Both the position numbers and the translations under genes were made by a program. The notes beneath the pieces were generated by a model that ran no database searches, was not told where the DNA came from, and was given only the letters and a program-made list of their open reading frames with translations. This document shows positions 1 through 9,899 of a stretch of DNA of 21,215 nucleotides, one piece after another; the first letter of the stretch is position 1; the number at the start of each line of letters is the position of its first letter. Source of the stretch: Euprymna scolopes (Eukaryota > Mollusca > Cephalopoda > Sepiida > Sepiolidae); assembly GCA_024364805.1 (NCBI GenBank), contig CM044491.1, positions 105,192,608-105,213,822 on the forward strand, read 5' to 3'.

Positions 1-1004
1 TTATAGACATTAGATTTGTTTAATCTATACAGCAATTATTTTTCTCATACATTATTATTTTAACTTCAAACGAGCGAGTCAAATTAAATAAAATTAAATA
101 TACCTCAACGAATATATCTTCAATCAGCTCTCATTATAAACTATTTTACAATTAAATAACGGTTTCTACATTTTATTAGGATTAGTCAACAAAATAATAT
201 TTACCATACAGAATTCGATACACTTTTAAAAAAATGTCTATATATGACCGATATTAAGAAAATCACATGGAATTAATTGTACATGTTTATAAAAGCAAAA
301 AAAAAGAGAAAAGGACATCAACTACTAGATTACGAAGTCGGTTTTAAACTATCAATGCAGGGTAGGAATTTTAGGAAAATAATAGCGTCTGAAAATGTCA
401 CTAAAGGATGAGAAAAAGTACGTTATTATTGCATCCTTATAAGACCTCTAACTAAATACATATGTCTCACCTAAAAATTGAACGCTATTTTCTAAGCAAT
501 TATGTAATTCTATATGAAAAACCTGGAAATATTTTGAGTCAAATATATATTTTTAATTTTTAAGATGGGGCCTATTCATCAATGAATATCAGATAAAATG
601 ATGACTCACTTTCTTCACAGATAGTGTTAGCACAACATGTAACCGTTTTGGTTCAGCAACATACATAATCACTTGGTTTATTTGTGTTATTCTGTGTGTT
701 GAAAACCTTTTTTACAGACGTAATGGACGGATTTGACATTGTAGAAGCTAACGCCTGGAAAAATTCCCGCAGTTTAATTACCAATGGGGCTTAAGTCTAG
801 TATTTTAGTAAATGAAGAGCAAAAATTTTATGAAAATATTGTTGTTTATTAAATTTTTTCCCGAAAATTATCTAAAAAGAACAAATACACGTGGCTTGCC
901 TTAAATCTAATTATGCATAAGCGTAACTCTGGGTTGACAATAAAATTCTACATGCCTCTAAAAAAGAACAAAATAACCAATCTACGAATAGAGACTAAAT
1001 CATT
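1..1004. other. AT-rich non-coding stretch, no gene recognised
   Basis: No long open frame and no repeat array is visible. The only item of note is a 34-codon open stretch around 690-794 that ends in a short ATG-initiated frame (723-794) reading MDGFDIVEANAWKNSRSLIT and four more residues, preceded by a good acceptor-like tract (cctttttt-acag at 706-717). The AWKN...ITN spacing faintly recalls the C-terminal part of pogo/Tigger transposases, but it is far too short to call. Confidence 0.5.
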
Positions 1005-1230
1005 GTCAGTCGAAGGCATTCGATATTCCGAAATAAAAATACAGAAATGTCTATTAGTCGAAATATAGCATTGAAAATATAGCAATGGCTATTAGTCAGA
1101 GACAGTTGATATTCGGAACTAAAAATATAGCAATGATTATTAGTTAAAGATCAATGTAGACATGCGATTATAGCAATAGCTACTAGTTGAAGACATTCGA
1201 TATTCCGAAATTAAAATATAGTAATGGCTT
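1005..1230. repeat. Degenerate ~48-bp minisatellite, 4-5 units
   Basis: A motif of the form atagcaatggctattagt, then cgaagacattcgatattccg, then aaataaaaat recurs. The anchor caatggctatta or its variants lies at 1,083, 1,131, 1,174 and 1,222, giving spacings of 48, 43 and 48 bp, with a more diverged unit before (about 1,044). Units differ by several substitutions and small indels, so the array is old. No coding frame runs through it. Confidence 0.7.
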
Positions 1231-3241
1231 AAAACGTCTTAATGTGTTTTCTTTATTCTTTGGAATATTGGAATTACTATTCTCATTTGTGTTCTAGAAA
1301 AATGAAATATTATATTTTTTACATAACAAACGCCTTGAAAAAATTAGTTTACATAATAAAATATACAAAACAGATATACGACTATTCAACCACAGTTGAA
1401 AAACAGTAAAACGAGATACCGACTAGATATCATATATATTTAAATACGTATAAGTTGGACTCGAAAATTCCAAAATTCGGTCCCAACCGGAAATAGAATA
1501 TTTGTATGACAACTGTTGCCAATGTCACTAGAAAAGACGTTTGGGTCATTCTATCGCTTCAGAAGTTTCCTCACTCAATCCTTTATCTATATAAGAGCCA
1601 AATTCCTTCTTAAATTGAATACAGCTACCATATCTACGGAGTGGCTGCTCAGAGAATCAGTTCCTATTTTAACAGGTTACAAGACTTGCTTTTAAATCTG
1701 TTGCAAAAGTTATTTTTCTGTTGCCTTTTGTCCGTTTCTCAGAGAAGAGACATCGCGAATGTCTGCTCTATCGTTATTTTCATAGCTAGTGTTTGCTTGA
1801 GCTTCAATTTAAGTCCTCCAAGCAAAATATACCCGGCAAATATTCGTCTTGCTACAACCATTGTCAAAAGTTTCTCTTATTCACTATATGTATCTGTTAA
1901 TGAACATTTCATGAGCAAATCATCTTTGCTAAAACTACCCGTCATTGCAACACAGTACCGCGGCGTTGCTTCTCAACTGAGTATCTAATGGTCGTTTTTA
2001 AGTCTGACGTAATCAAGTTCTTGTTCAGTCATGCAAATTCTTGTTAAGTCATGCTCGGAAATTATGAACTTCTTAATTGCCAACATTAAGAATCGTCATG
2101 ATGTTTAATTATTACCTTTATTCTCGAGTGGCCTTTCGACGTTAATAATCCGGGATTTCCTAATAGACGACTATTTAAATTTGGATAAAAGGCAGATGGT
2201 AATGTGTTGTTTATTATAGTTTGGAGGAAGTATGCACTCCTTTTCTGCATATCTAGATTTCTATCCGTTTTGCTTCAATACTCGTGCCGTTTGGAGTATT
2301 GTTTTTATGTCATCTATTTTTTTTCTTTCCTTTTGTCTCAATAAACTACTATAATTAATGATGCACAGTGTTTAAACATCGTGTAAACCACATATTAAGA
2401 GTCACTTCGTGAGTTGTGATGTTTGTGATAATTTTTGACAGGCGCCGTTCTTAAGAACAAACAGACATTACTTGGTTTCACCTGACTCACAACCTTAGTG
2501 AACGTAATCTCCCCGTCTATATAATTAATCATTTGCCATGAAGTTCAACTGAAGTATAGGCAAACGTCGGGGTTAAGCAAAAAAAGAAAAAACAGTTAGA
2601 TTGAGCTGAACATGTTGTCTTCCGTCCGGCATGACTGGAACGGCGATCCATCACTGACAATTCCACTGCGCTTGGTCTTCTCAGATGTTTCTGTGAGAGG
2701 CCCAGACCCTCTGCTCAAACGATCGTTAGTTTTGTACACACTACATTCATCGTTGGTTTTGTTCGTTTTTAAGTTTGCTCATTTTTTGGGTTTTGTTTTT
2801 TTCTGTAAACAAACACTGGTATTCGTAAGAGACGCTTTTTCGTGCTGCGCGTTTATTGAGTCGCTATCGACGTGTACTGGGGTTTGTGCGTTTTAAGTTC
2901 GAGTCTCTCGCTTACATAGTACCACTTTAGTAATCAATTTTCTAACCTGTCTACCTCTATGCATCTATCGTCAGATGAAATGTCAATGAACAGAACATCT
3001 TAACAAATGATTTCGCCCGAATATCAAATTGACACAGTTCTGATTTCGATTATTTGGATTACTGTTTTAATATCGAGTGTTATTCTCACAACTTGTCACC
3101 CGACCTAATGCCCGATATATTCGAATGTATATTTTTCAACTCGAACATCTTTCTGCATGGAACACTTTATTTAATGCGTGGGCCTAGAGGCTCCTTTAAC
3201 TAACAAACAAATCAAGAGTTGATCGTTATATAATAATAATA
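1231..3241. other. Unassigned intergenic sequence
   Basis: No recognised gene. A TATA-like TATATAAG occurs at about 1,590-1,600 with no supported transcript downstream. The open frame 1,641-1,988 begins at GTG and resembles no family I know. A somewhat GC-richer patch at 2,600-2,900 contains a 94-codon ATG frame (2,612-2,896) with no recognised motif; its second half is T-rich and reads like chance hydrophobic codons. Neither is called as a gene. Confidence 0.45.
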
Positions 3242-3550
3242 ATGCAAAAAAAAAAAACGAAGTAAACTTTCACGCAAGAGCAAATACTCGGAGATATATG
3301 AAAAAAGTTTGAAAGAAAAGTCGAATTGAAATTCGTGTAAAATATATATAAAATAATATGAAATATATGTAAAACTGAGATGGAGGGGTATAAGGAAAAT
3401 GAAGATACATATCCAAGTAAGTTTAATAGTTTAACGAAATCTTTCTGTCGAAAATGCGACGGGTTGCGTGTAAGAATTGAGCCTGCCTCAAAAATCTAAA
3501 TATGTTCGAGTATTTGCTCTTTTGTGACAATTTAATTCGTCTTTTTGCAT
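3242..3550. mobile_element. MITE-like element with ~45-bp terminal inverted repeats
   Basis: A perfect 15-bp inverted repeat, AAGAGCAAATACTCG at 3,276-3,290 and its reverse complement at 3,507-3,521, extends outward with about 20 of 25 matches (acgaa.taaa....tcac) to outer ends reading atgcaaaaa at 3,242 and tttttgcat at 3,542-3,550. The left arm has a longer A run. The ~215-bp interior is AT-rich and has no open frame. The long inverted ends and small size fit a non-autonomous DNA transposon (MITE). No clear target-site duplication was found, so superfamily and exact ends are open. Confidence 0.6.
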
Positions 3551-3604
3551 CCTTTACATCCAACTATTACCGCGGGATGATTTTGTTAGTGAAAAAGTCC
3601 CCTG

Positions 3605-3642
3605 GTGTGTGTGTGTGTGTATGTGTGTGTGTGTGTGTGTGT
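3605..3642. repeat. (TG)n microsatellite
   Basis: Nineteen dinucleotides of GT with a single AT interruption. It lies about 55 bp right of the MITE-like element. Confidence 0.95.
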
Positions 3643-6412
3643 ACTCAGTCACGCAAATGAGCCTCAGTCATGTGTCTATTTTTTCTATATAATCTATATA
3701 TGAGATTAAATGTATGCAAGAGTGAAAACTGATAAGTTTACCGAGATTATTTAGAGTACTCAATAAAAGAAGAACAAGATATATTTTTTCATATAAACTA
3801 ATTCATATGGTCACGACACTTGGCGTGCCGATTTTAAGGAAATCTGGTCAGTTAAAATAAGGAGTCATCTCCAGACGACTTAATAAATGTTTGGTTTCCA
3901 CGGAAAAAAACTAATCTTTAAACCGATTTAAAGATTCTTTTCTTTTCAATAATCTAAAATATTCGCTAGGTATAGTATCGTATTTAAATCTTTCTGTTCC
4001 GGTTTTTCATCGTGTATATTTTAGTCTTGTAATATATTATTATGCTCTATAATATTATGTATAATTATTTATATTTTACCTATGTTTAGTTTATCGACTA
4101 ATCACGTTTCACAAACGAGATCTATTAAGAAGGGTAATTCTATTCCTTTGTGAGTAGATCATTGTCATTAAAGAATATAAGAAATAATGCTACCACAATT
4201 AAGATTGTTAATATTAATAGTCATAATGGGATACGTATACCATAGCAATACTCGTTATATTTATGTAATATATATATAACTTACCGACAAAACGGGAAGT
4301 GGTGAAAAAGACTAACATACACAACAAGTTTAGATATAAGGAAATTATCTTTATAAATTAGGCTAACACAGTTAGAGTTTCATACGCACGTTACCACATT
4401 TCAAACTCACTTCCACAGTGAGACTGTAGAAGCAAATAGTATATTCATCCCTTATTAATCCGATGTGACTATGGTAAACAATTTTGAACTTACCCATTTT
4501 GAAATGATTTATTCCAAAATCAATGTATCTCGTTTCATCGATTAAAGCATTGCAATTTTAAATAAATGCATTTAAACAGCGACACGTATAAATTTGATGA
4601 ACGTTAGACTGGTATTTATTTTACGGTAAAATGTAGAAAATATTTCAAATAGAATTAAATAGCTACAATTTAAATAAAAGACAGTTGAGGCCTTATTCTT
4701 ATTCTAACAATATTTACATAGACCTTCCGATTAATTTTACATAAAGAGTCGCTGGAAACATTATTTCTAAAAGTATTGACACAATTATACTTTAAAAAGG
4801 GACGTTTTATAAGTAGTAAATAGAGTGACACAAATAGTGCAGTCAACTTTTCACAGAGTTAGTTATAAATAATAATTAACCTGTGAGGTTTATCGAATAG
4901 CACATTTTACGTAATTTGATATGTATAATTATATAATTATAATGTAAATATTCTTTGTAATTATGTTTCAGATTTTGGAGTTGAGGAGATTTTGGAGTGA
5001 ATATCGCCAACAATTTAATAAAGTATCATAAATAGAACTATGTTTTTTTCTCCACCATACAAGAGTTATAAATTTCACTTATTTTAAGCACATGTAACTG
5101 ACTAAAACAGATGTGCAAGTTGTTATGATGTATATCAAAAGGTAAGATACTAGGAAGTGATTACTGTATTTTACGTGTAATAGAAAAAACAATATTTGTC
5201 CTGGACTTGAACACAGGCCAAAAGGTTAAGTAAGATAGACGCAATTCACCATAATAAAGCAAACACTCCGCAAAACTATTTCCTAAAAACAATGCATCTT
5301 TGTCTTTTTATTTTCTTTGCTATTCTTTTAAAATCCATTGTAGATTGATATCCAGTATAAACGCATTGTTATAGAAATGTATACAATCCTTTCAGATCCC
5401 CTGTCAACAATGAATGTCCTATTATTAGTAAATCCTTTTCATTGTGAAGTTATTTAACATATATGGCTTCTCAAGAACACAATGTGTTTGATTCGACTAA
5501 TGGATACCTTCACGAACTCTTGGATTAATATTAGTGTTTCAAATATTATTGATCATATAAATTATAACTGCTGAAGAAAAAAAAGAGTTATAAATACGCA
5601 ATTCATACATCTTAGGAAAAATATATTTGACGTAAATTAAATATTTATTTACGTTTTTAAATTGTCATTCCTGGATTGACTGAACAAGTTCCGCATTCAT
5701 TTTTAGGCAAGAGCGATTTGTAAAAAAATGCATTGGAGTGGTGCGATCATGTAGAGGTTGGAAAATAACACTGAAGACAACGAAGCAATTCGGATCAATG
5801 TAAGCTTTTTAAGGGCAGTTATTTCATTCTGAAATTTATCAGATAGATTTCCGTTCTTTATAGCAGATCGACGGCATTGGTACAAGTAAACGAATTTCGA
5901 TAAGAATCTTTCGCTGTTCCACTACTTGTATGTAAGGATAGCTCGTCGTTTCCTTTACTCATGTTATTACATTGGAACTCTTCATTTACAAGCTAAAGTT
6001 AAATAACGACTGCTATTTCCAATATCGCACTGCGTGATTGAGTGGAACCCAATGTTTCCGCATTTGCTTATGATATCACTATTTGTATTTCCATCCGGCG
6101 AGATATTACAGCAGTGACTATAACTCTTCCTATCCGGTTTGATTCTTCATGAGTTTCTTCCTCCTCTATAAACTGCATTAACCATTTATGAGGATCTCTA
6201 ACATCTCGTTGTATACCAACCCTCTGAAATATGAGAGTGAAAGCCTCACACATGATACACCTGCCCAAATATGATTTGGAACTGTGCATGGAAGAGTGAT
6301 GTTCAGATCTCTGAGGTATTACATATAACTGCATATACTATTAGGAAATTCATTTAAACCATTAATACTTTGTGCTCATCAGTTTATAAAAATGTATAGA
6401 TTCTTCATAAAA
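3643..6412. other. AT-rich intergenic DNA without a recognised gene
   Basis: Long stretch of AT-rich sequence with frequent stops in all frames. Two minus-strand open frames at 5,703-5,885 (60 codons) and 6,068-6,334 (88 codons) sit in a slightly GC-richer patch; I recognise no domain in either. At 5,195-5,225 the minus strand reads tgTTCAAgTCC, resembling a Pol III B box, but no A box or tRNA fold supports it. A short direct repeat of gattttggagt lies at 4,973-5,000. Confidence 0.5.
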
Positions 6413-6416
6413 TTAA
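6413..6416. repeat. TTAA target-site duplication, left copy
   Basis: TTAA immediately precedes the left terminal inverted repeat of the piggyBac element, matching TTAA at 7,332-7,335. PiggyBac elements are known to insert at and duplicate TTAA. Confidence 0.75.
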
Positions 6417-7331
6417 CCTTTTTTGTACCAATGTTCCTTAAATGTAACATAGTTTTCAACACACTATAGAAATTGTAATTTTGCTTTAAATTCAATGTTT
6501 ATAAGTTATTTCTATTAAAGTAGCTTCATTTTACTCCAGATTTATGAAAACTTTTATAAATTATTCTTATAGTTAAAATAAATGGGTTCCGCAGCCGCAT
6601 CTCGTACACTCTTACTATAAAGGAATGGGTGGTGTCGACCTAATGGATAGACTAGCTGAATCTTATCGACCTAGTATACGGGGTAAAAAGTGGTACTGGC
6701 CACTCTTCATCAATGTAATAAATTGTCAGTGATAGCAGCATGGAGGCTTAACTGCAAAACCGATCAAAAAATACTATCTTATTTGGAATTTTGCAGTCAA
6801 ATCACACTGTGTTTGCTAAACGCAGGACCACAACGTGGAAGAATATCTATGTTTGCTGGAACATTGCCCGCCAATGTAAGATTTGATGGAATGGATCATA
6901 CATTAGGGTCCACAACACAAGGGAGATGCAAAGTGTGCAGCAAAATACTAAAAATATGTGCAGAAAGTGTAATATTCGGTTACATGCGGAGAGGGGAAAA
7001 TTGTGTTTTGAAAAATATCATAAGAAACAATGAAAACATATAAAATAAACACTTCTTTTCTTATATTTTAGATCTAGTATATTATACATGGAATTTTATT
7101 TTATAGCTTTATAAGAAATCACTTATTTTACAGAGGAATAAATTGTCAGAATTTCAATGTCGTTCACCTGTAACCTCCCAATGTTCCTTAAATAGAACAC
7201 ACAATAAAATAAAAAAAATTGATATCGTATAAAGTTCAAATTTTATATATAAAGTCATTAAGCTATGGTGAACTCATATTTTAAAAATGAACGAAATCGT
7301 AAAGCAAATGCTATGGTCGGTCCAAAAAAGG
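6417..7331 (+). mobile_element. piggyBac element, internally deleted, 915 bp
   Basis: Both ends are visible. The left end CCTTTTTTGTACC (6,417-6,429) is matched by the inverted GGTCCAAAAAAGG (7,319-7,331), 12 of 13 positions, and both are flanked by TTAA. The interior contains the 3' part of a piggyBac transposase gene (6,586-7,033). A 16-bp direct repeat, CCAATGTTCCTTAAAT, lies just inside the left end (6,428-6,443) and after the gene (7,178-7,193), as subterminal repeats do in several piggyBac elements. Autonomous piggyBac elements are typically about 2-3 kb, so most of the transposase including its N-terminal and main catalytic part is missing. The copy cannot make active enzyme and would move only if a related transposase acted on it. 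Confidence 0.85.
6586..7033 (+). pseudogene. piggyBac transposase, C-terminal remnant
   Basis: The family cuts and pastes DNA at TTAA with a DDE/D RNase-H-like catalytic core and ends in a cysteine-rich zinc-binding domain. Here the first segment reads VHSYYKGMGGVDLMDRLAES followed by a basic stretch and KKWYWPLFINVIN, the hallmark GGVD..D...YR.....KWW.PLF block of piggyBac. A one-base loss near 6,727 moves the reading to the frame with VIAAWRLNCKTD and, further on, RFDGMDHTLGSTTQGRCKVC. A second one-base shift near 6,945 moves it to MCRKCNIRLHAERGKLC and ends at TGA 7,031-7,033. The CxxC pairs and HAERGKxCF block match the C-terminal zinc-binding domain. The upstream two thirds is absent. 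Two frameshifts plus the truncation make it a clear pseudogene. Confidence 0.88.
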
Positions 7332-7335
7332 TTAA
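7332..7335. repeat. TTAA target-site duplication, right copy
   Basis: TTAA directly follows the right terminal inverted repeat of the piggyBac element and pairs with the copy at 6,413-6,416. Confidence 0.75.
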
Positions 7336-7928
7336 TATAGATTACTAGTGAGAATATATATAGTTTGATAAAAGTTCAAGAAAACGCCTCGAATTATTTC
7401 GATCAATAGTTTTATTTTATTTGGAACCAGAAATAATTCTAAAATAATCTGGCCACAGAATCACGAAACTATCGCATTAGTTCCTGGTTTTTATCGAAAG
7501 GCGTTCCAGACAATGGAAGAAGCCACTTGATTTGAGGAGACAAAAAACCGAATGCTAAAAATCTAGCTAACGACTAATATTAAGAAAATAAGTTTCAACT
7601 TAGACAACAGCAATTTTTCTCCCATTGCCAGGAACATTGGCGATGGGGTATGAGGACAAAATAACTAGACAGAGAAAGCAAACGTAAGAATAAGTAAGGT
7701 CCACATTCCATTACCCACTGAACTATCAATAAATATACAATCTTTTTCTGCAATATAATCATATTACTACGAATGAACTTACAAGTGGGGTGGCTGTCCA
7801 TTTTTTTTACTTTTTCAATATCAAATCCGAATTGTTTTATAGCTATATCGAAAATATTCCAAATATGCACGTTTGCGTCAGGAAATAGTCATGGCTACTT
7901 CGTGATTGTCAAGTAGTTTGTAATAGAC
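7336..7928. other. Unassigned spacer
   Basis: No gene recognised; the 91-codon minus-strand frame at 7,595-7,870 has no family features. A segment at 7,497-7,545 (aaggcgt ... cacttgatttgaggagac) resembles 12,506-12,538, so both may be scraps of one dispersed repeat. Confidence 0.45.
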
Positions 7929-8797
7929 AAATGTCTATATGTATTATTAATAGATATTAGTGATAAATGTGTGTATATATATTATTAATAAATATTAAAG
8001 ATAAATGTATATATATATATTATAAATACATATTATTGATAAATGTGTATATATATTATTAATAGATATTAAATATAAATGTATATATATATATACTATG
8101 AATAGATAGTATTGCTAAATTTGTATATATATATTATTATTAATAGATATTAAAGATAAATGTGTGTATATATATATATTATAAATAGATATTATTGATA
8201 AATTTGTATATATATTATTAATAGATATTAAAGATTAATGTATATATATATATATATATTATAAATAAATATTATTGATAAATGTGTATATATATATTTT
8301 AATAGATAGTATTGATAAATGTATACATATATATTGTTAATAGATATTATTGATAAATATGTATATATATTATGATTAGATATTATTAATAAATGTGTAT
8401 ACATATTATTAATATATATTATTGATAAATGCGTGTGTATATATATTGTTTATATATATTATTGATAAATGTGTGTATATATTTATTAATAGATATTATC
8501 AATAAATGTGTATATATATTATTAGTAGATATTATTGATAAATGTGTGTATATATATATATATAATAGATAGTATTGAGAAATGTGTATATATATTTTAT
8601 TGACAAATGTGTAAATATATTATTAATAGATAGTATAGATAAATGTATGTATATATATATATAATCATTAGATATTATTGATACATGTATATATATATAT
8701 ATATTATTAATAGATAGTATTGATAAATGCGTATATATATTTTTATTAGATATTGTAGATAAATTAGTATATATATATCAGTAGATATTATTGATAA

Positions 8798-8836
<39 letters not shown>

Positions 8837-8933
8837 CATTAGATATTAATGCTAAATGTGTATGCATATTATTATTAGATATTATTGATGAATATGTGTA
8901 CATATATATATTATAATTAAATATTTTTGATAA

Positions 8934-8972
<39 letters not shown>

Positions 8973-9100
8973 CATTAGATATTATTGATAAATATGAATA
9001 TATATTATCATTAGATATTATTGATAAATATGTATATATATATGTATATATTATAATTAGATATTATAGATAAATGTGTATATATATATATATATATATT
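7929..9100. repeat. AT-rich minisatellite, 36-bp consensus unit, about 30 units
   Basis: Units follow the pattern ATTGATAAATGTGTATATA, then TATTATTAATAGATATT, with lengths mostly 34-42 bp because the internal (TA)n run expands and contracts. Between about 7,975 and 8,290 two unit types alternate: one with ATTAAAGATAAAT followed by TTATAAATAGAT, the other with ATTATTGATAAAT followed by TTATTAATAGAT. That is a two-unit (dimeric) higher-order pattern. After about 8,290 the ATTATTGATAAAT type dominates. Very long pure (TA)n runs occur near 8,800-8,830 and 8,940-8,970. Open frames here are artefacts of the repeat. Confidence 0.9.
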
Positions 9101-9101
9101 A

Positions 9102-9483
9102 CATGCATTTCAGCCGGCGTTGCCCGGGTGTAAGGAGGTGTATGTTGAGCGAAGAAAAAAATGCGATCTATTATTTTTAAATTTTAACCCCTATTATGAC
9201 CGATTAACATCTATTGTTTTGGATTCAAATTCAGTTATTAAGTTTGATCCATGTCCAAGGAACTTATATCTGAAATTTAAAGTTTTTAGACACAAAATTG
9301 TCGAAGGAGTTTTCTAGTGTTCTCAAAGGTCAAATCGTTGAACTTTTACCCCTTAACAGCCAAATGTCTGGCCAAAAACGGATTAGAGACATCTGTAGAC
9401 TTTAAATTTAGTTGTTGTGTATGGAAATGTACACAGACAGGCACACAGACACACAGGCAGACAAACACGTTCTCTTTTATAGA
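9102..9483 (-). mobile_element. Helitron-like element B (non-autonomous, 382 bp)
   Basis: Read on the minus strand it begins TCTATAAAAGAGAACGTG at 9,483, followed by a TG-rich stretch and the block gtacatttcc. It ends with the GC hairpin cccgggcaacgccgg (9,114-9,128), then an 8-nt spacer and CATG at 9,102-9,105 in the place where Helitrons carry CTAG/CTRR. The flanking bases are A before TC and T after the end, as expected for Helitron insertion between A and T. The interior holds part of one and one whole ~148-bp unit shared with the copies at 9,900-10,381 and 19,135-19,855; the last unit is partly deleted. It codes for nothing recognisable. The Helitron assignment rests on the ends; no Rep/helicase is present. 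Confidence 0.62.
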
Positions 9484-9487
9484 TATA

Positions 9488-9899
9488 CTATTATTTTAGC
9501 CCGGTGTTTCCCGGGTGTTTGGATGTGTTTGTTGAGCAAAAAAAAAAGTTTTAGTATGAAGGCAAGCTCAAACCCATACCGCAAAGGGGAAAAAGAACGG
9601 GAAAAAACTTACGTCTATGCTGTTAAGACCACCGCCAAATCGGAAGCGACATTCTTTAAAATTAAGGGTAAACAATCGAAAGAAGAGTGTGACTTTCAAA
9701 AATATCGGCGAAAAAAGCGACCCACCCTGTAGAAAAGTTCCCAGTTGAAGGTGAATATATTAATGTTTTAGCCAATTATTCGATATTTGTCGTCTGAAAG
9801 GTCGAACTTCAAAATGATACTGATCTTGTAAAAATCCGGCGCCTCTGTGGAAAGTTTTAGGCCGACATGCAAACAAACATACACACGTTTATATATTGG
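9488..9899 (-). mobile_element. Helitron-like element A1 (non-autonomous, 412 bp)
   Basis: The minus-strand 5' end reads CCAATATATAAACGTGTG at 9,899, and the 3' end has the hairpin cccgggaaacaccggg (9,500-9,515), an 8-nt spacer and ATAG (9,488-9,491) followed by T. Its interior differs from the 148-bp-unit family and matches no gene; the 106-codon plus-strand frame (9,412-9,732) crossing into it from element B has no known domain. Only TATA (9,484-9,487) separates its 3' end from the 5' end of element B. Its 5' end abuts element A2. The shared hairpin and spacer put it in the same broad group but a different subfamily. Confidence 0.55.

Noticed and set aside
1503-1674. Short LTR of a retroelement (TGTATGAC ... 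TTAACA with an internal TATATAAG)
   Set aside because: No second copy, no convincing primer-binding site and no retroelement coding sequence nearby; TG...CA boundaries of this length are easy to find by chance.
1641-1988. 115-codon open frame
   Set aside because: It starts with GTG rather than ATG, shows no known domain, and lies in AT-rich DNA where frames of this size occur by chance.
2612-2896. 94-codon ATG frame
   Set aside because: No recognised motif; the second half is T-rich and hydrophobic by composition. No splice or conservation evidence.
5195-5260. tRNA or SINE on the minus strand based on a B-box-like tgTTCAAgTCC
   Set aside because: No A box at the expected distance and the T-arm and other stems do not pair properly.
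5703-6334. Two minus-strand frames (60 and 88 codons) as parts of a host or transposon gene
   Set aside because: Neither shows a motif I can name, they are in separate frames with no convincing splice sites, and they lie outside the bounded piggyBac element.
8778-8975. 65-codon minus-strand frame of IYIYIY repeats
   Set aside because: Translation of (TA)n within the minisatellite.
7929-9100. CRISPR array
   Set aside because: Units are contiguous variants of one AT-rich sequence without unique spacers, in a eukaryote-like setting.
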